The position numbers and the translations under genes were made by a program. The notes under the pieces are model-generated. The model saw nothing but the letters and a program-made list of their open reading frames with translations, was not told the DNA's origin and made no database searches. DNA of 64,000 nt from Allantophomopsis cytisporea (taxonomy: Eukaryota > Ascomycota > Leotiomycetes > Phacidiales > Phacidiaceae), in assembly GCA_024752435.1 (NCBI GenBank), contig CP103035.1:682001-746000 (forward strand), given 5' to 3'. Positions 1-11,015 of the stretch are shown here, piece after piece. Each line of letters begins with the position of its first letter. Position 1 is the first letter of the stretch.

Positions 1-2109
1 CTTGGCTGGAGGGGAACCAAATCCTTGATATATGTCATGGTCAAAAGCTTGGTGATCGGATGAATCTTGACTCGAATCACATGATGACCGCCGATCGCTG
101 GATGACTCGCTGACAAGGTCATCAACGTTGCGAAAGTTATCTGACTCTGTAACAAGCAAGGAGCGCTCCACAAACTCAATAACATTCACCGCTTCGCGAC
201 CTCTGTGATCGTCACACAATACCCCAATGAGGTGCTCCACCGCTTCAAAATAGTTGGGACGTAATCTAACCGATTGGAGCCAGTGCTGCTCCGCTTCCTG
301 CCTCCTATTGAGTGCGAGGAGAGTCGCAGCTAGATTTGACATGGCCTCCACATGGCTATATGGTATATCAGTGTCAGAACGAGTTGCTGTAAATAATCAC
401 ACAAAGGAAGATCCTGAAGCGTGGTTGAATGGTAAGATATTGCGAGTTTGAGACAGCCAAATTTGATCAAACGTGGCACAACGACTGGAATCAAATGCGT
501 TATCTGCTGGGGAACTCAGAGGAACAGTGGTAAAGAAGATGATTGACATTGTCTGTATATGTTGACTAAGATAGCCAAAGAGTGTAACAGGGGCAATAAG
601 ATATGATGTTTTGAAAATTAGGGAAATTGTGACCAACCTTTGATCAATTGAGATGATCTTGGTGTACCAGTTCAACGCCTTCGTGAATTCTTCAAGGCCA
701 TAAGCAAGACAACCTCCAAGCAGCATGCCTTCTATCCATGACCAGTGGCTCTCTTCACATAAATTCTCGACCATTTCCAGTGCTGCTCTAGCATTGGATA
801 ACTGGGGCTGACCCTGATCATGTGCTGAGGGTATTCGTGAGAAGGGTGCCATAAACGGAGTGTTGCAAGAACTATTAGAGACACTACCAAAATGGCCAGC
901 ATGCACCGGGTGGGATGCATTCTGCTCTGCATCAAAATTCAATAGTGGTTGTCGAGGTGGTTTAGGATATAAGGTCGTCCGAGAATGATGTCTCTTAGTA
1001 GCATCACTGCGTTTCTTGTTTTGATGTAGATAAGCCAGCAGGTCAACATAGACGCTGTGAGCCCATGCAAGTATTTTCTCCTTGAATTGAGCTTGACCGT
1101 GAACACTCGTGTTCGGATACACTGGTAACTGAAAACCTCCGATGCTGCTGCCATAGAAATCACCTTCAGAAAGATGTGTACTATGGGACGTACCGCCGAA
1201 GTTATGGGGAGAAAAAGTACCAGTTCGCGGTCGGCCGGGATAAGTCATTTGTCGAAATGTTCTAGAGTCCACAGGATATATGGAGCCTCCATTGTATGTG
1301 GAATGGTGAGAAGCAAGCGCTGCTGGTCTATAAGGTGTGTACGTACCATCCGGCCAGTATGGTCCATAATGACTGCTGCTGTTAGACGCTGTTGGCCCTG
1401 GGCCTAGCTGATATGTGGGTTGAAGAACAGTAGGGACTTGCGTGCTATTGCCCCAGAAGTCTACCGGCTGCTGCTGCGCAAGTAATAGGTCAAGAAAAGG
1501 ACCAGATGAAGGGTTTGGTAGAGGCCAATCAATCGCAGTCGCAGGTGTTTGCATCATCGACTGACCGTGCCAATGCGACTCACTGTAAGGTCCATGTGCA
1601 GGGCTGTACTGGGTTGCTTGAGGAGTTACGGAATCCTGCCTTGATACTGTATACAGAGGTGACTGCATTCCATTCAAGCTATTCATCGATTCTCCAGGGA
1701 TTGGTAGATGACCTCCTAAACGCGCACTTCGACCCGCTGAAAGACTGGACGAGGGGAGTAGAATGTGCTTTGAAGCAGGAGGTTTGGTAGACCAGCGTAC
1801 CGGTGTCCCGTCATAACCAGCCGCGAGAGTTCCATTGGGTGTCTTGCGCCTAAGCAAATGTTCGGGATTTGGTGATCCTTCATTTTGAGGAATCCGAGCA
1901 AAGCTGGATGGGCTTCGGAAGGAATGATGCACAGGCATCGCATGTTGGAAGATTCCCGCCCGCGGACGAGAAGAAGATTCAACTATCCTGTAGGGTCGAT
2001 GAGATTGAGCATGGTACTGCCGCTGCTCTGGAGATTCGTAGGATGCAATGTCGGTCGATTGAGGAAAGGTTGGTAGATGATGTGGCTGCTGGGCGACTTG
2101 AGGAAACAT
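1..2109 (-). CDS. TPR protein, probable GT41 O-GlcNAc transferase-like (5' part, truncated by window edge)
   Basis: Two exons are visible: 2109-638 and 355-<1, joined across an intron of about 282 nt (donor GTTGGT, acceptor ATAG). The join continues the frame as SIDQ-S-HVEAMSNLAAT. The first 320 or so residues are Pro/Ser/Gln-rich and disordered. A conserved patch WAHSVYVDLLAYLHQ then precedes a basic YPKPPRQP patch. TPR helices follow (about residues 430-490, then LLALNRRQEAEQHWLQSVRL and LRPNYFEAVEHLIGVL), and an acidic Ser-rich linker runs to the edge. This layout matches the N-terminus of the long fungal SPINDLY/OGT-type proteins, which add sugar to Ser/Thr; the catalytic domain would lie outside the window, so the name is inference. 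I chose the second Met (MFPQVAQQ) as start. An in-frame Met ten codons upstream (2139) is possible. An acceptor near 391 is the main alternative splice. Confidence 0.68.
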
Positions 2110-4645
2110 GATATTAAAATGGAGTTGTTGAAAGAGCAAATGGGTATCTTAGGCTTGAAAAAAGAATGGTATCAAAAAGGGTGAGCTACTAGAAATCTCT
2201 CATCGAGGCCGAAGCGTATCCCGATGCCCACCAGAAAGAAATAAAAGAGGTTCAGCGCTCTGCATCTCCACCTGCTGTCACAATGGACCACAATCAAGGT
2301 GGGCGCGAACCCTGGGGTCGCCTCCACGTTCCTCAAACTTGATTGCGACAAAAAGACAGTGCAGAAGGAGGTTCGGAGATACGCCGTGCAGAAGATATTG
2401 GTGCGTCAAGGACAGGTTTGTTCTTCAAGTTCGCATGTCGTCGATTCGGCGAGGCTGTGGTTGACAGTGATCAGCGGCGACGCGGATGCTTCCAGCGCGA
2501 GGCGGACAAGGTCGTGTGTGTTATGTTTGTATGCGCAACAGTGTTGGAGATGAGGGCAACAAGGACAACAATAAAAGAGGCAACGAGCCACAGCGATAAG
2601 TGATGACAACGAATGCGAGAAGGTAGAATTCAAAATGGCGAAGAAGTCTCAAGGGCGCTCTCCGGTCTCTTTCCTTCGAGCTTTCTCTTTCTCCCGTCCT
2701 TCGCTCTTTCAGCGGGTGTTCTCCTCCTCTCTTTGTGTGAGTTTCTTCTTCTTCTTCTTCTTCTTCTTCTGCTTCTTCCTCTCTTCTTGCTTGTAGAGCC
2801 TCTTCTCCTTCTCCTCTTCAATCTCACAAACTCTGTGTATTTATTTCTCTTTTGTAAGTCTGTTCTGGGAATCTCACACTTTTCTGTGTCTGTCCGTCCC
2901 TTCTCTTCTCTGTCTCTGCTCTCGTGTCGTGGCACTCGTGCAATAACGCAAAGGTGCAGTAGCAGAAGTGCAGCAGAAGTGCAGTTGGCTGATCGGACAT
3001 GGTCTGGTGTGCACCTAACTGGCTGTGGCTTACTCCATACATTTCTAACCTTTCTCGAGGCTTGACAACCGCCCACACCCAGCGAAATTACTGCCTATGT
3101 AAAGGTGAGAAGCCGCCCAGCCCGCATTGACCGTCCAATTACAACGGGCACGGCATGAATAGAGAGACATGCAGAGAGAGAATGTGTGTGCCGGCAACAT
3201 CCACCCCAGCATCGTATTCAATAATGTGTCAGGGTGCGAAGTGTGTGGCAAGGTCAGACACGTCCTGACATATCATTTACATTCTTGTTAATTCGCGTCT
3301 AGTCATCATAGCGTTTAAGGCTTTGCACAGAGAACACTTACGATTCCTTCGCCTTGTTCTTGTACTCACGACACCATGGTGATGTCGGAAGAGAGCCTCT
3401 AGAATTCTATTGTATTCGCAGAAAGGATTCCATGCAGATTCGCCTCCCAAAATGCCTTGAACTGGATGAAATAGGAAACTTGACATCGGTGCAGCGCATA
3501 CATACATATGTATGGATAATGTATGGATACATATACCTGGTTTCACTCTGACACACTCATACACAGAAAGATGCCCGAAGTAGGGCTGATATAGACTGAT
3601 GTGGTGATAAGCAGTTGGGGGAAATGCAAGGACATCATGATAAAGCCCGTTTCCTCAGCCACCAGACCACATCCTACAAACATCATTCAATCCAATATTG
3701 GTAAAGCTTCATTACTACACCGTCAATCACAGGCAGATGATAACTGCTAAGTATATCTACTTATGTATGCTCTCATGCTCTCAAGACGAACCATTCCCAT
3801 GTGTAACAATATGTGTATCTGCTTGCATTGATGCGACCAAGGATGGCCTAGGATGGCATACCTCATCCCGGGCACTTCTTTGTAATCCAACCACAATACT
3901 TTATTGTACGGCGGTGGATGCTAAGTATATGAGACCAAGGTGAAGCTGGGATGTGATATTAAGGTATGATTCGAGCTGCTAAGCGTGCTAAGCTACAAAT
4001 AAGAAAATGGTGAACATATGATGATATAACACTATTATTAGGTAGTCTCGAACGAGAAATTCATTCTCTTTTTCATTCTCTTTTATCGCACCCCTCATGC
4101 CATCCAACAGAAATGCACAACACGTAATTTCCTGCGTGATAATTTGTTACTCATTTACAAGCTCAAAGGAAACTTACCGGATGAAGGAAGCGGGCAGGAG
4201 GAATAAATAGTTGATTGCCCAGGCCATCTGTTAATATGAGAGTGATGCTATTATAAAGAAATCGAATGTGTATATTCCAAGTGGATTAGATACATCGTTT
4301 ACTAATATCGACCTCTTGATATGGACCACAGCATCCACGCCAAAGGATAGAATGCCGCGGTGAGTAATCGGACAATTTTTCTCCTTCCTCCAAAAATAGG
4401 CCTATACCACAGATTGAACCGATCCTCTAGGGAAAGGGGGTAAGGGCCAGAGTGTTTGGGAAGGTATTGCAAAGTGTATTTTGCTCGGGGTTGCGGTTTC
4501 TATGACATTGGTCTCACTTCATCACATCACTTACGCAAATAGGTCGTAAAGCTTTTGTTTGTTTCATGCCATTTTCCATCACGACCCTATCGTGAACGTA
4601 AAGCATTGAGCCCGAAATACATTGCAAAGGAAAAAGAGGCAACAT
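2110..4645. other. Gene-free interval: long pyrimidine-rich leader and divergent spacer
   Basis: No convincing gene. The first 1 kb upstream of the TPR gene is C/T-rich on the plus strand, as in long fungal promoters and 5' UTRs. The open frames over 2613-3076 on both strands come from this skewed composition and encode Leu/Phe or Arg/Lys runs. The part next to RPL12 (about 4000-4645) is AT-rich and probably holds its 3' UTR. Confidence 0.6.
2743..2770. repeat. (TTC)n trinucleotide repeat
   Basis: About nine perfect TTC units followed by imperfect CTT/CCT sequence to about 2820. It lies in the pyrimidine-rich leader of the TPR gene. Probably a microsatellite. Confidence 0.9.
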
Positions 4646-5548
4646 TTACTCCTCAGGAACTAGGTAATGTTAGTGAAATATCCGACACGATGCCAGAATC
4701 TCAGACTTACTCTCAATCTCTCCGCTCTCGATGTCATCGCTGACATCCTTTGGCGATCTACCATCAACCTGGCATCCAACACTGAAAGCAGTTCCGAGAA
4801 TCTCCTTGACGGTACCCTTCAACTCCTTGGCGAGAGACTTGAATCTCATGGTTCTGGCGATGTCGATGATCTCGTCGAGGGAAACGGACTTGCTGTGCTT
4901 GATGTTCTTCTCCTTCTTGCGGTCACGCGGTGGCTCCTTGAGGGCCTTGATGACGAGAGAAGAGGCGGATGGGACAACGGAGACAGCGGCTTGACGGTTT
5001 TGAATGGTGAGCTTAACAGTCACACGGAGACCTTTCTGCAGGACAAAACTTGTCAGATGCAATCCTTCATTTTACTTCCAGCCTCTACCATCACCTCGCG
5101 AACGTACCCAGTCACCAGTAGCCTTGGCAATATCTTCTCCGACCTTCTTTGGGGAAAGACCGAGAGGACCGATCTTTGGGGCAAGTGCTGAAGAAGCACC
5201 AACCTCTCCTCCGGTGGCCCTAAGGTGGCTGTAGAAAAGAAAAAAATGTCAGTGCGAGTTCGAGATTTCGTTTGCGAATTTATCGAGGTATAATGGGATC
5301 ATCTGACGGTGCGACGTCATGGATAACAACACTCACATCACCTTGATCTCGTTGGGGTCCATTTTTGGAGCTGTAATAGTTGGTCAGTCATCTTGTCTTG
5401 AAATTGTATGAAGCGTTCCCAGCTTAGACCGGTATTGAAGAATTCGGTCGCAAATCTATATCGCGCAATCGAATAAATTTAACGACACAAACTGTTCTCT
5501 GAATACCGGTCTGACGCTGAGAGTCGATCGAAGTCGTAACTTACGCAT
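4646..5548 (-). CDS. rpl12: 60S ribosomal protein L12 (uL11)
   Basis: Five coding exons on the minus strand: 5548-5545 (ATG plus one base), 5370-5337, 5228-5108, 5035-4711 and 4659-4646. They join in phase to give a 165-residue protein, the same length as yeast L12. It begins MPPKMDPNEIKVIHLRATGG and ends GEIEIPEE. Visible family blocks are SSALAPKIGPLGLSPKKVGE, IQNRQAAVSVVPSASSLVI, PPRDRKKEKNIKHS and ILGTAFSVGC. uL11 binds the GTPase-associated centre of 25S rRNA and helps seat the P-stalk. The four donors are GTAAGT, GTGAGT, GTACGT and GTAAGT. The first coding exon has four bases and the last has 14, so ORF-only annotation would miss both ends. A pyrimidine-rich stretch precedes the start. 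Confidence 0.96.
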
Positions 5549-6024
5549 GATGGCGGTATTGAAGGGGGTTGTCGGACTAAGTGGTTGTTGTCGTTGGAAG
5601 GTGGTCACAAAGTGGAATTTCGAGGTATCTCGAATTGTGTGAAAACCGAAGGCGCTAATGAGGGTTATCCGAGGGGGCTAGTCTACTTTAGTCAGAACTG
5701 TCCTCCTCCACCATCACCGCGAGGCCGATGTAGAACACCACGCGACCGCACATCTTCTTACGATTCCACATGAAAACTATACAACAAGGCACCGTTGCAT
5801 CGTGGTATGTCGAGGGTATTGCTATCGAGGTATCAAGTACCTCGGAGCCATGCATCATGAACAAGATCTGTGCGCCATTAATGCTGGCTGTTGAGTCGTC
5901 ATTCTATGATTTCTTCAAAGTGATGGAAGACTGATTGATAAATCAATCACCAAGCGGCTAATCACAGGAATCTCGAAGAAAGAGAGCCCAGGAAGCAAAA
6001 GGCATCTGCTCCTTTCTCTGCCTT

Positions 6025-6339
6025 TCACATAATTACTCTTTTGCCCTTGTTGTCAAGCAACTGGAGACCGAGAGTCTCCATCCCGTTCTCCAGCATACAT
6101 CCTGCTTCTTGTACTCCCTCACACATCCCCTCATAACGTATCTCAACCTTATTTTCACTCCGTACTACATCTACCTTAAACTTTTGCTTCCGGCCCTCAA
6201 TGGGCAGCATATCAGCATCGTTGCTCTTATCACATGCAGGTAGGGAGGAAGAGGCATTGTAAATTTTTGCGCACCTTACTTCAGCCTGCGCAGTCGAGCT
6301 TCAAGGATTACATACGGGGGGTCCAGTGGGATTCATCAT
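6025..6339 (-). pseudogene. Possible relic or unannotated small Cys-containing protein
   Basis: Reading from ATG at 6339, twelve codons are followed by one in-frame TGA (6303-6301). Then 91 open codons run to a second stop at 6025. The downstream part looks protein-like (for example VRCAKIYNASSSLPACDKSN and FKVDVVRSENKVEIRYEG), with four spaced cysteines as in fungal secreted proteins. No signal peptide or family was recognised. It could be a decayed gene, the 3' exon of a spliced gene whose first exons I could not place, or chance. A 30-nt gap bounded by GTATGT and GCAG would remove the stop but is too short for a normal intron. Confidence 0.25.
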
Positions 6340-6474
6340 TGTAGTATGAGCACTACCGTATGCGTCTTAGACTCTTATCCCATGCTCACTATGACTGAAA
6401 GTGAGAAACAGTATAGCGATTGCATAGATACGAATAGAGAGGAGAAGGAGAGAGGTAGAGAGGCAGAATTATAT

Positions 6475-6499
6475 ATGTATGTATGTATGTATGTATGTG
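6475..6499. repeat. (TATG)n tetranucleotide repeat
   Basis: About six TATG units in the spacer between RPL12 and the coiled-coil gene. The same motif recurs near 7420-7435 and at 49107-49142. Confidence 0.85.
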
Positions 6500-8354
6500 T
6501 GTTATCATAGCAGGATGGCTTATTTGATACTGACTGACACAGATGGGGAGAGACGGAGAGGGAGAGTAACGACATGTCCATGAAAATGGCGCAAACCGAG
6601 GAACGGCGACAGGAATCGGCCCTGCTACACTAACATGTTATTACTATTTGTGTCATTCATGTCATTTTCGCAGAGTACCTTATCATTTTTTGGCGTTGAG
6701 TTGGGTTGTGTCATCGGTGTGCATCCTTGTTCATCCAAACGATTTCAACTCATTGCTATTATGATTCACTGGGATTGCAGGTTCCATCTCTGCTTTCTGC
6801 CCGATCCAAGTTTCCTTCTGTGGGTTGCGCTGTCGTCGTCGTCGTTGTTGTCGCCGTCGTCGTCCAGTGTGCCAAGAACAAAAACTCTCGCAGTGACATG
6901 TGAGCTTGCCATTTTGCTGAGAATCATGTCATGTCGTGGCTTGCGGCTTGCAATATGCAAAAGAGATCCATTTGCTCAGCTTGCTCAGCCTATTATTTTG
7001 TATTTTTCATACTTGTACATCTTATCTACAGAGAAGCGCGCACCAGCACATCATCACATCATTGCGTTATCCACATCATTTGCCATTTTTTCGCCCCAGC
7101 GAATAACATTGATCATACCTGATTGATCCTGGATATTCTGATTTCTTCATGTTAAATAGATGGTTACGGGTGCATGGTGGCGGGTGTGGGTGATGGTTTT
7201 GTGGTGAATGAAGCACGCAAGGTGAGTGATAATTGTATGTGCGGGATGTACTATGTACGGGGGGGGGGTGAGTGTGTGGGTGTACGTACATACGTGGGTG
7301 ATGTGGTGTGGTGTGGATGATAATCTGTGGTGTGGTTGAGGCGCGGGGAGCTTGTTGAGAAGATAGAAAGGATTTCTGTGAACGTGGTTGAGGTATGTGT
7401 TCTGAGGTAGGTGCTCATTCTATGTATGTATGTATGGTGTTGTGGGAGTTATGTTAGTAGCATCTTCTTACATGATGGATTTCATTGACCATCCATCCCA
7501 CTACTACCCCACCCCCGTTGGTGAATCATAAGGTAAGGCATGTACATGTATGTATGTATTTACACACTCTGCCTATGTGTGAGGGAGATTCTTCACAAGG
7601 TAAGGAAAGTATTGTATGTACGGAGTGTCTGTGTATTCTACGTACTCCCTCCATACTCAACACACCCATGATGCTTTCTCTCCCTTCTCCTTCAACACTC
7701 TTCTTCGCTTTGTCTCTCTCCTATCATGCGTGTATTACGTATCTATATATATATATATATACTTACCTGTATGTATGTGTGTCTTTACGGTTCACCTAAT
7801 CTATACCTCAATCACTTAGCCTTTTGTGTTATATATATATATATTTTTTTATATTTTTTTTTTATAGCTATGAATAAGCATATACTTTCAGAAGAAAAAG
7901 AAAAAGGAAGAAAATTTTCAAGGCGCGCGACAGGTTGTGTCGCATATTTCATAACGTTTTTTAATGGAAATGTGCAACAATCATGTGTCTTTGCATCTGC
8001 TGTCGAATAACCTTTCTTCCCAAATACACTCCGTGGGTAGACCCTTGTACCTGCTTATCTACACAACCAGTCAGAACTCCTGCCCACAGCTGTGAGACCT
8101 TGGCTGTTTGTTCCTCTTCAGATAACGTCGCATATCGCATAAGTACCGCTTTCCAGCCTCAATTAATTAATGAGTCGGCTATCTCCCACATGCTTCCGTC
8201 CACGGCAGGTATCTCCCTCTTCGGACCGTGCCAGTCTGTTGCCCCGAAGTCTGTTTAGTTATATATCCCTCTATGTGCCTCCCACAAGTCGAAGACAATA
8301 TATAATCGTTACCGTTGTGGTCGCACAGGTTTGGCAAGCCGCCCAGTACCCCCA

Positions 8355-9788
8355 ATGTTGAAGCCGCCGCTGTCCCCTGGTCGAAGAGACTCGAATGGAG
8401 GCGCTGAAGTTCGGCTGCCTGAGGGAGAATGCCGATACATATTGCTGCTACCCGAGATCAAAGGGCAGCGATGTGCCTGCGTAGGCTTCTCACTCAACGA
8501 TTCTATTCCGGGAAGTTCGTGCGATTGTGGTCACCAAGCATGCTATCATATCAGCCGCACAAGCGACACAGCTTCAGCCAGAGAAGACATCGACTTCTTG
8601 AAACAAAAGGTTCAGATGCTTGAACAACAAGTCAACAGAGAAACGTTAGGAACGGCCGGCAGCTTGGCTTTGAAAATGAATGAGGTCGAGGAACATATTG
8701 AGAAGGTCAAGTTTGAGCTCGATACCGATATAAAGGGAGTCTACAAGAGAATGGAAGGCTTGTGGCAAAGCTTGGGAAGTCTCCACAACGCAGTGTTGAA
8801 ACACAGGAGACAATACGACGATCGTATCGATGCTCTTGTTGACGCCAACCATTCTTCAAAAGAGGACTTGCACTTGATAAAAGCCCAGCTGAGAACGCTC
8901 GATGAGATTTCGATGACTTTGGAAGACCGGTTAGACTTGCTTGAAGAAAGCATCACTGATACAGAAGAAGTGGACTCCTCCAACTTCAAAAGTCATCTAC
9001 CATCGTCTTGGCCGTCAAAGAACTACACGAAATTCCCAGATCGAGCATCGAGACGACTTGAAGCAGGTCGCCCCGAATCTTGGACGGTTCACGTATCGTT
9101 GATGCCAACAGCTGATCAGCCATTCCCGTTTGAGAAAGATACAATCGCTTATAAACGTTGTCTATCGCGTGGTCTCCACCGTACTTTAGCAATCCCTGGA
9201 ACAGACAGCTCTTCATTCAACAACGAGATATCCCGGGCCTTTTTGTGTTTACTGAGAGGTCGAAAGTGGATGCCCCTCGTTGCCAAAATTTGTGACGCTC
9301 ACCACCTAAAGGGCCTTCCAATGTTACGTCAACTTCCTAAACAAGATGTAGATCCTGAGCGTTATGATCTTGAATTCCTGAAGACCAACTGCGCCACTCT
9401 CGACGAGGACGGGAAGATTGCTGCGCTTTATATTGCTATGTTGGAAGATAATCTCACTTGGTCAGAGATACTCGGAGCCCCAACATTAGTGTCAGGTCTT
9501 GAGCATTGTTGGGCAAAGGACCCTTTTCTAGATGGTCCGGATGACGAGGAGGCTATAATCGATCAAGAAGAATCTACACACGGACGTACCATTGAAAAAA
9601 AGACCTCGGCTGGAGACTTACTGCCCGCATGGTCACCAGCATCACCTCGAGTGAAACGATCGGGTTCTGTGATTCGGCGGGGATCCGGATGCGGAGGTGG
9701 AGAAAGTGATGAGAAGAGATTGAAGGCTCGACACCAATGTGTTGATACCAAGGTTGACACCCTGAGGCGCAGAGCAGAAGCTGTATGA
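8355..9788 (+). CDS. Coiled-coil protein with N-terminal Cys/His (SWIM-like) motif, function unknown
   Basis: Single open frame of 477 codons from the ATG at 8355 (MLKPPLSPGRRDSNGG). The frame stays open upstream to 8331 without another ATG, so a small upstream exon is possible. Residues about 25-72 hold a conserved-looking block, LPEGECRYILLLPEIKGQRC, followed by Cys/His spacing that ends CDCGHQACYH. This is a CxC-x4-CxH pattern like the zinc-binding part of a SWIM finger. A long heptad-rich region follows (about 80-215: FLKQKVQMLEQQV, LHLIKAQLRTLDEI), so the protein is probably oligomeric. The C-terminal half contains hydrophobic helical stretches near LCLLRGRKWMPLVAKICDAH and a basic Ser-rich tail. 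I do not recognise a named family. Zinc binding is inference. Confidence 0.85.
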   Translation: MLKPPLSPGRRDSNGGAEVRLPEGECRYILLLPEIKGQRCACVGFSLNDSIPGSSCDCGHQACYHISRTSDTASAREDIDFLKQKVQMLEQQVNRETLGTAGSLALKMNEVEEHIEKVKFELDTDIKGVYKRMEGLWQSLGSLHNAVLKHRRQYDDRIDALVDANHSSKEDLHLIKAQLRTLDEISMTLEDRLDLLEESITDTEEVDSSNFKSHLPSSWPSKNYTKFPDRASRRLEAGRPESWTVHVSLMPTADQPFPFEKDTIAYKRCLSRGLHRTLAIPGTDSSSFNNEISRAFLCLLRGRKWMPLVAKICDAHHLKGLPMLRQLPKQDVDPERYDLEFLKTNCATLDEDGKIAALYIAMLEDNLTWSEILGAPTLVSGLEHCWAKDPFLDGPDDEEAIIDQEESTHGRTIEKKTSAGDLLPAWSPASPRVKRSGSVIRRGSGCGGGESDEKRLKARHQCVDTKVDTLRRRAEAV

Positions 9789-11015
9789 TGGATGGTCGAT
9801 TTGATTTATTTCCCGATCTGAACCTCTGTAATTTTCTTTTTATTTGTGGTGCCAAGAGATCTGATGCTGAAGTCTAATGGTGGATACGAGTCGATTTAAG
9901 AAAGCACAGGAGGATAGACATGTTTGTGTGATAGAGGATTTGATAGTTGGCTGCTTCAAGTTATCCATTGAGACCTTGTGCTCTCACAATGAAGGATTCA
10001 TAGTAGGGCGATCGTGTCATGTAACCTTGCAATGTATTGTTGTTTATGTTCTGCGGAGATGTTAGTGATCACGATACAACATTGATGGACTAGCTGATAG
10101 ACTAAGGTACCTCTGTCGATACGTACCACTAAAGTAGGAACAAATTCGTTATCTCTCGAAATAGAATATCAACACTCGTAAATCTTTTCACAGCCAGTGC
10201 CGTACATGAAAGCCAAGACTCAAAGCCTTGTATGTGTATGGGCTCTTAATGGTAGTAGTGTTCAAACACGTAAGAATACAACAAGGTAGATGTTTTCTGA
10301 TTCGAACTAAAGGTCGCTCTGATTTCTACAGGTTACTTTTTGCCTTCATCCCTTAGCCTCCAGCAGTGTTCGTTGGTAGAATATCTACTGCGGTACTTTA
10401 AGTACGTACTATGTAGAGTCGTATGCGCTAGGCATTGGTTTTAGGTATGATACCTACCCCGTCAATGCCTAAAGTTGATAATGGTTCATGAGTGTGCGGA
10501 GGCGGGGCTCGCTTGTGATAATTGCGGGCTGCGTCTTATCAAGTCATGGGAAGCTCGGGAGTGGTACGGTAGACACCACTACAATTGCATCGTCGGCCAA
10601 TCCAAGTCATGTCCATGGTAGAGAGAGTGATACCTTCCACCAACCTTGACATAAGATATCTCATTGTTTACTCTTTCAAAACACCTATGGTCTAGTTTAT
10701 AAAATACAAACACCTACGAACTTGATGTAGTCGCTACCGTTCCTCTTCAGATCACTTGTCGACGCCGTTGTGTATTCTTCCTTGCTCACATTCGACAACA
10801 GGTCTGCACAGGCAGTTTGTCCATTCCTACACAACGAGATATCTATCTCACATACAAATCTTGTATAAGAACGACTAAATTCTCTCATTCAACGCAAGCT
10901 AGGAGAGACGATGCAACTTCTGTGAATACCCCATAGACGCATCTACGCTATTCAGACCGCACCATCTTCACTACCATCACAAGTGATTTCCAAAATACTG
11001 AATATCACCTCAACC
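9789..11015. other. Intergenic spacer, nothing recognised
   Basis: The 3' flank of the coiled-coil gene and the promoter/leader of the F-box gene. Only short, biased open frames. Several short direct and inverted GTACGTA/TACGTAC-type motifs occur near 10120 and 10400, with no clear role. Confidence 0.5.

Larger units (their letters stand above)
5549..8354. other. Intergenic spacer with microsatellites and one possible gene relic
   Basis: The left edge is the RPL12 promoter. The rest carries TATG/TA repeats, a GTC-type run near 6830-6870, a G homopolymer near 7260 and T/TA tracts near 7740-7860. Open frames are short and low in complexity, apart from the fragment described at 6025-6339. The last few hundred bases should be the promoter and 5' UTR of the coiled-coil gene that follows. 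Confidence 0.55.

Noticed and set aside
2613..3076. 150- and 148-codon frames on opposite strands
   Set aside because: They come from a strongly pyrimidine-skewed leader and encode Leu/Phe/Ser or Arg/Lys/Glu runs with no domain.
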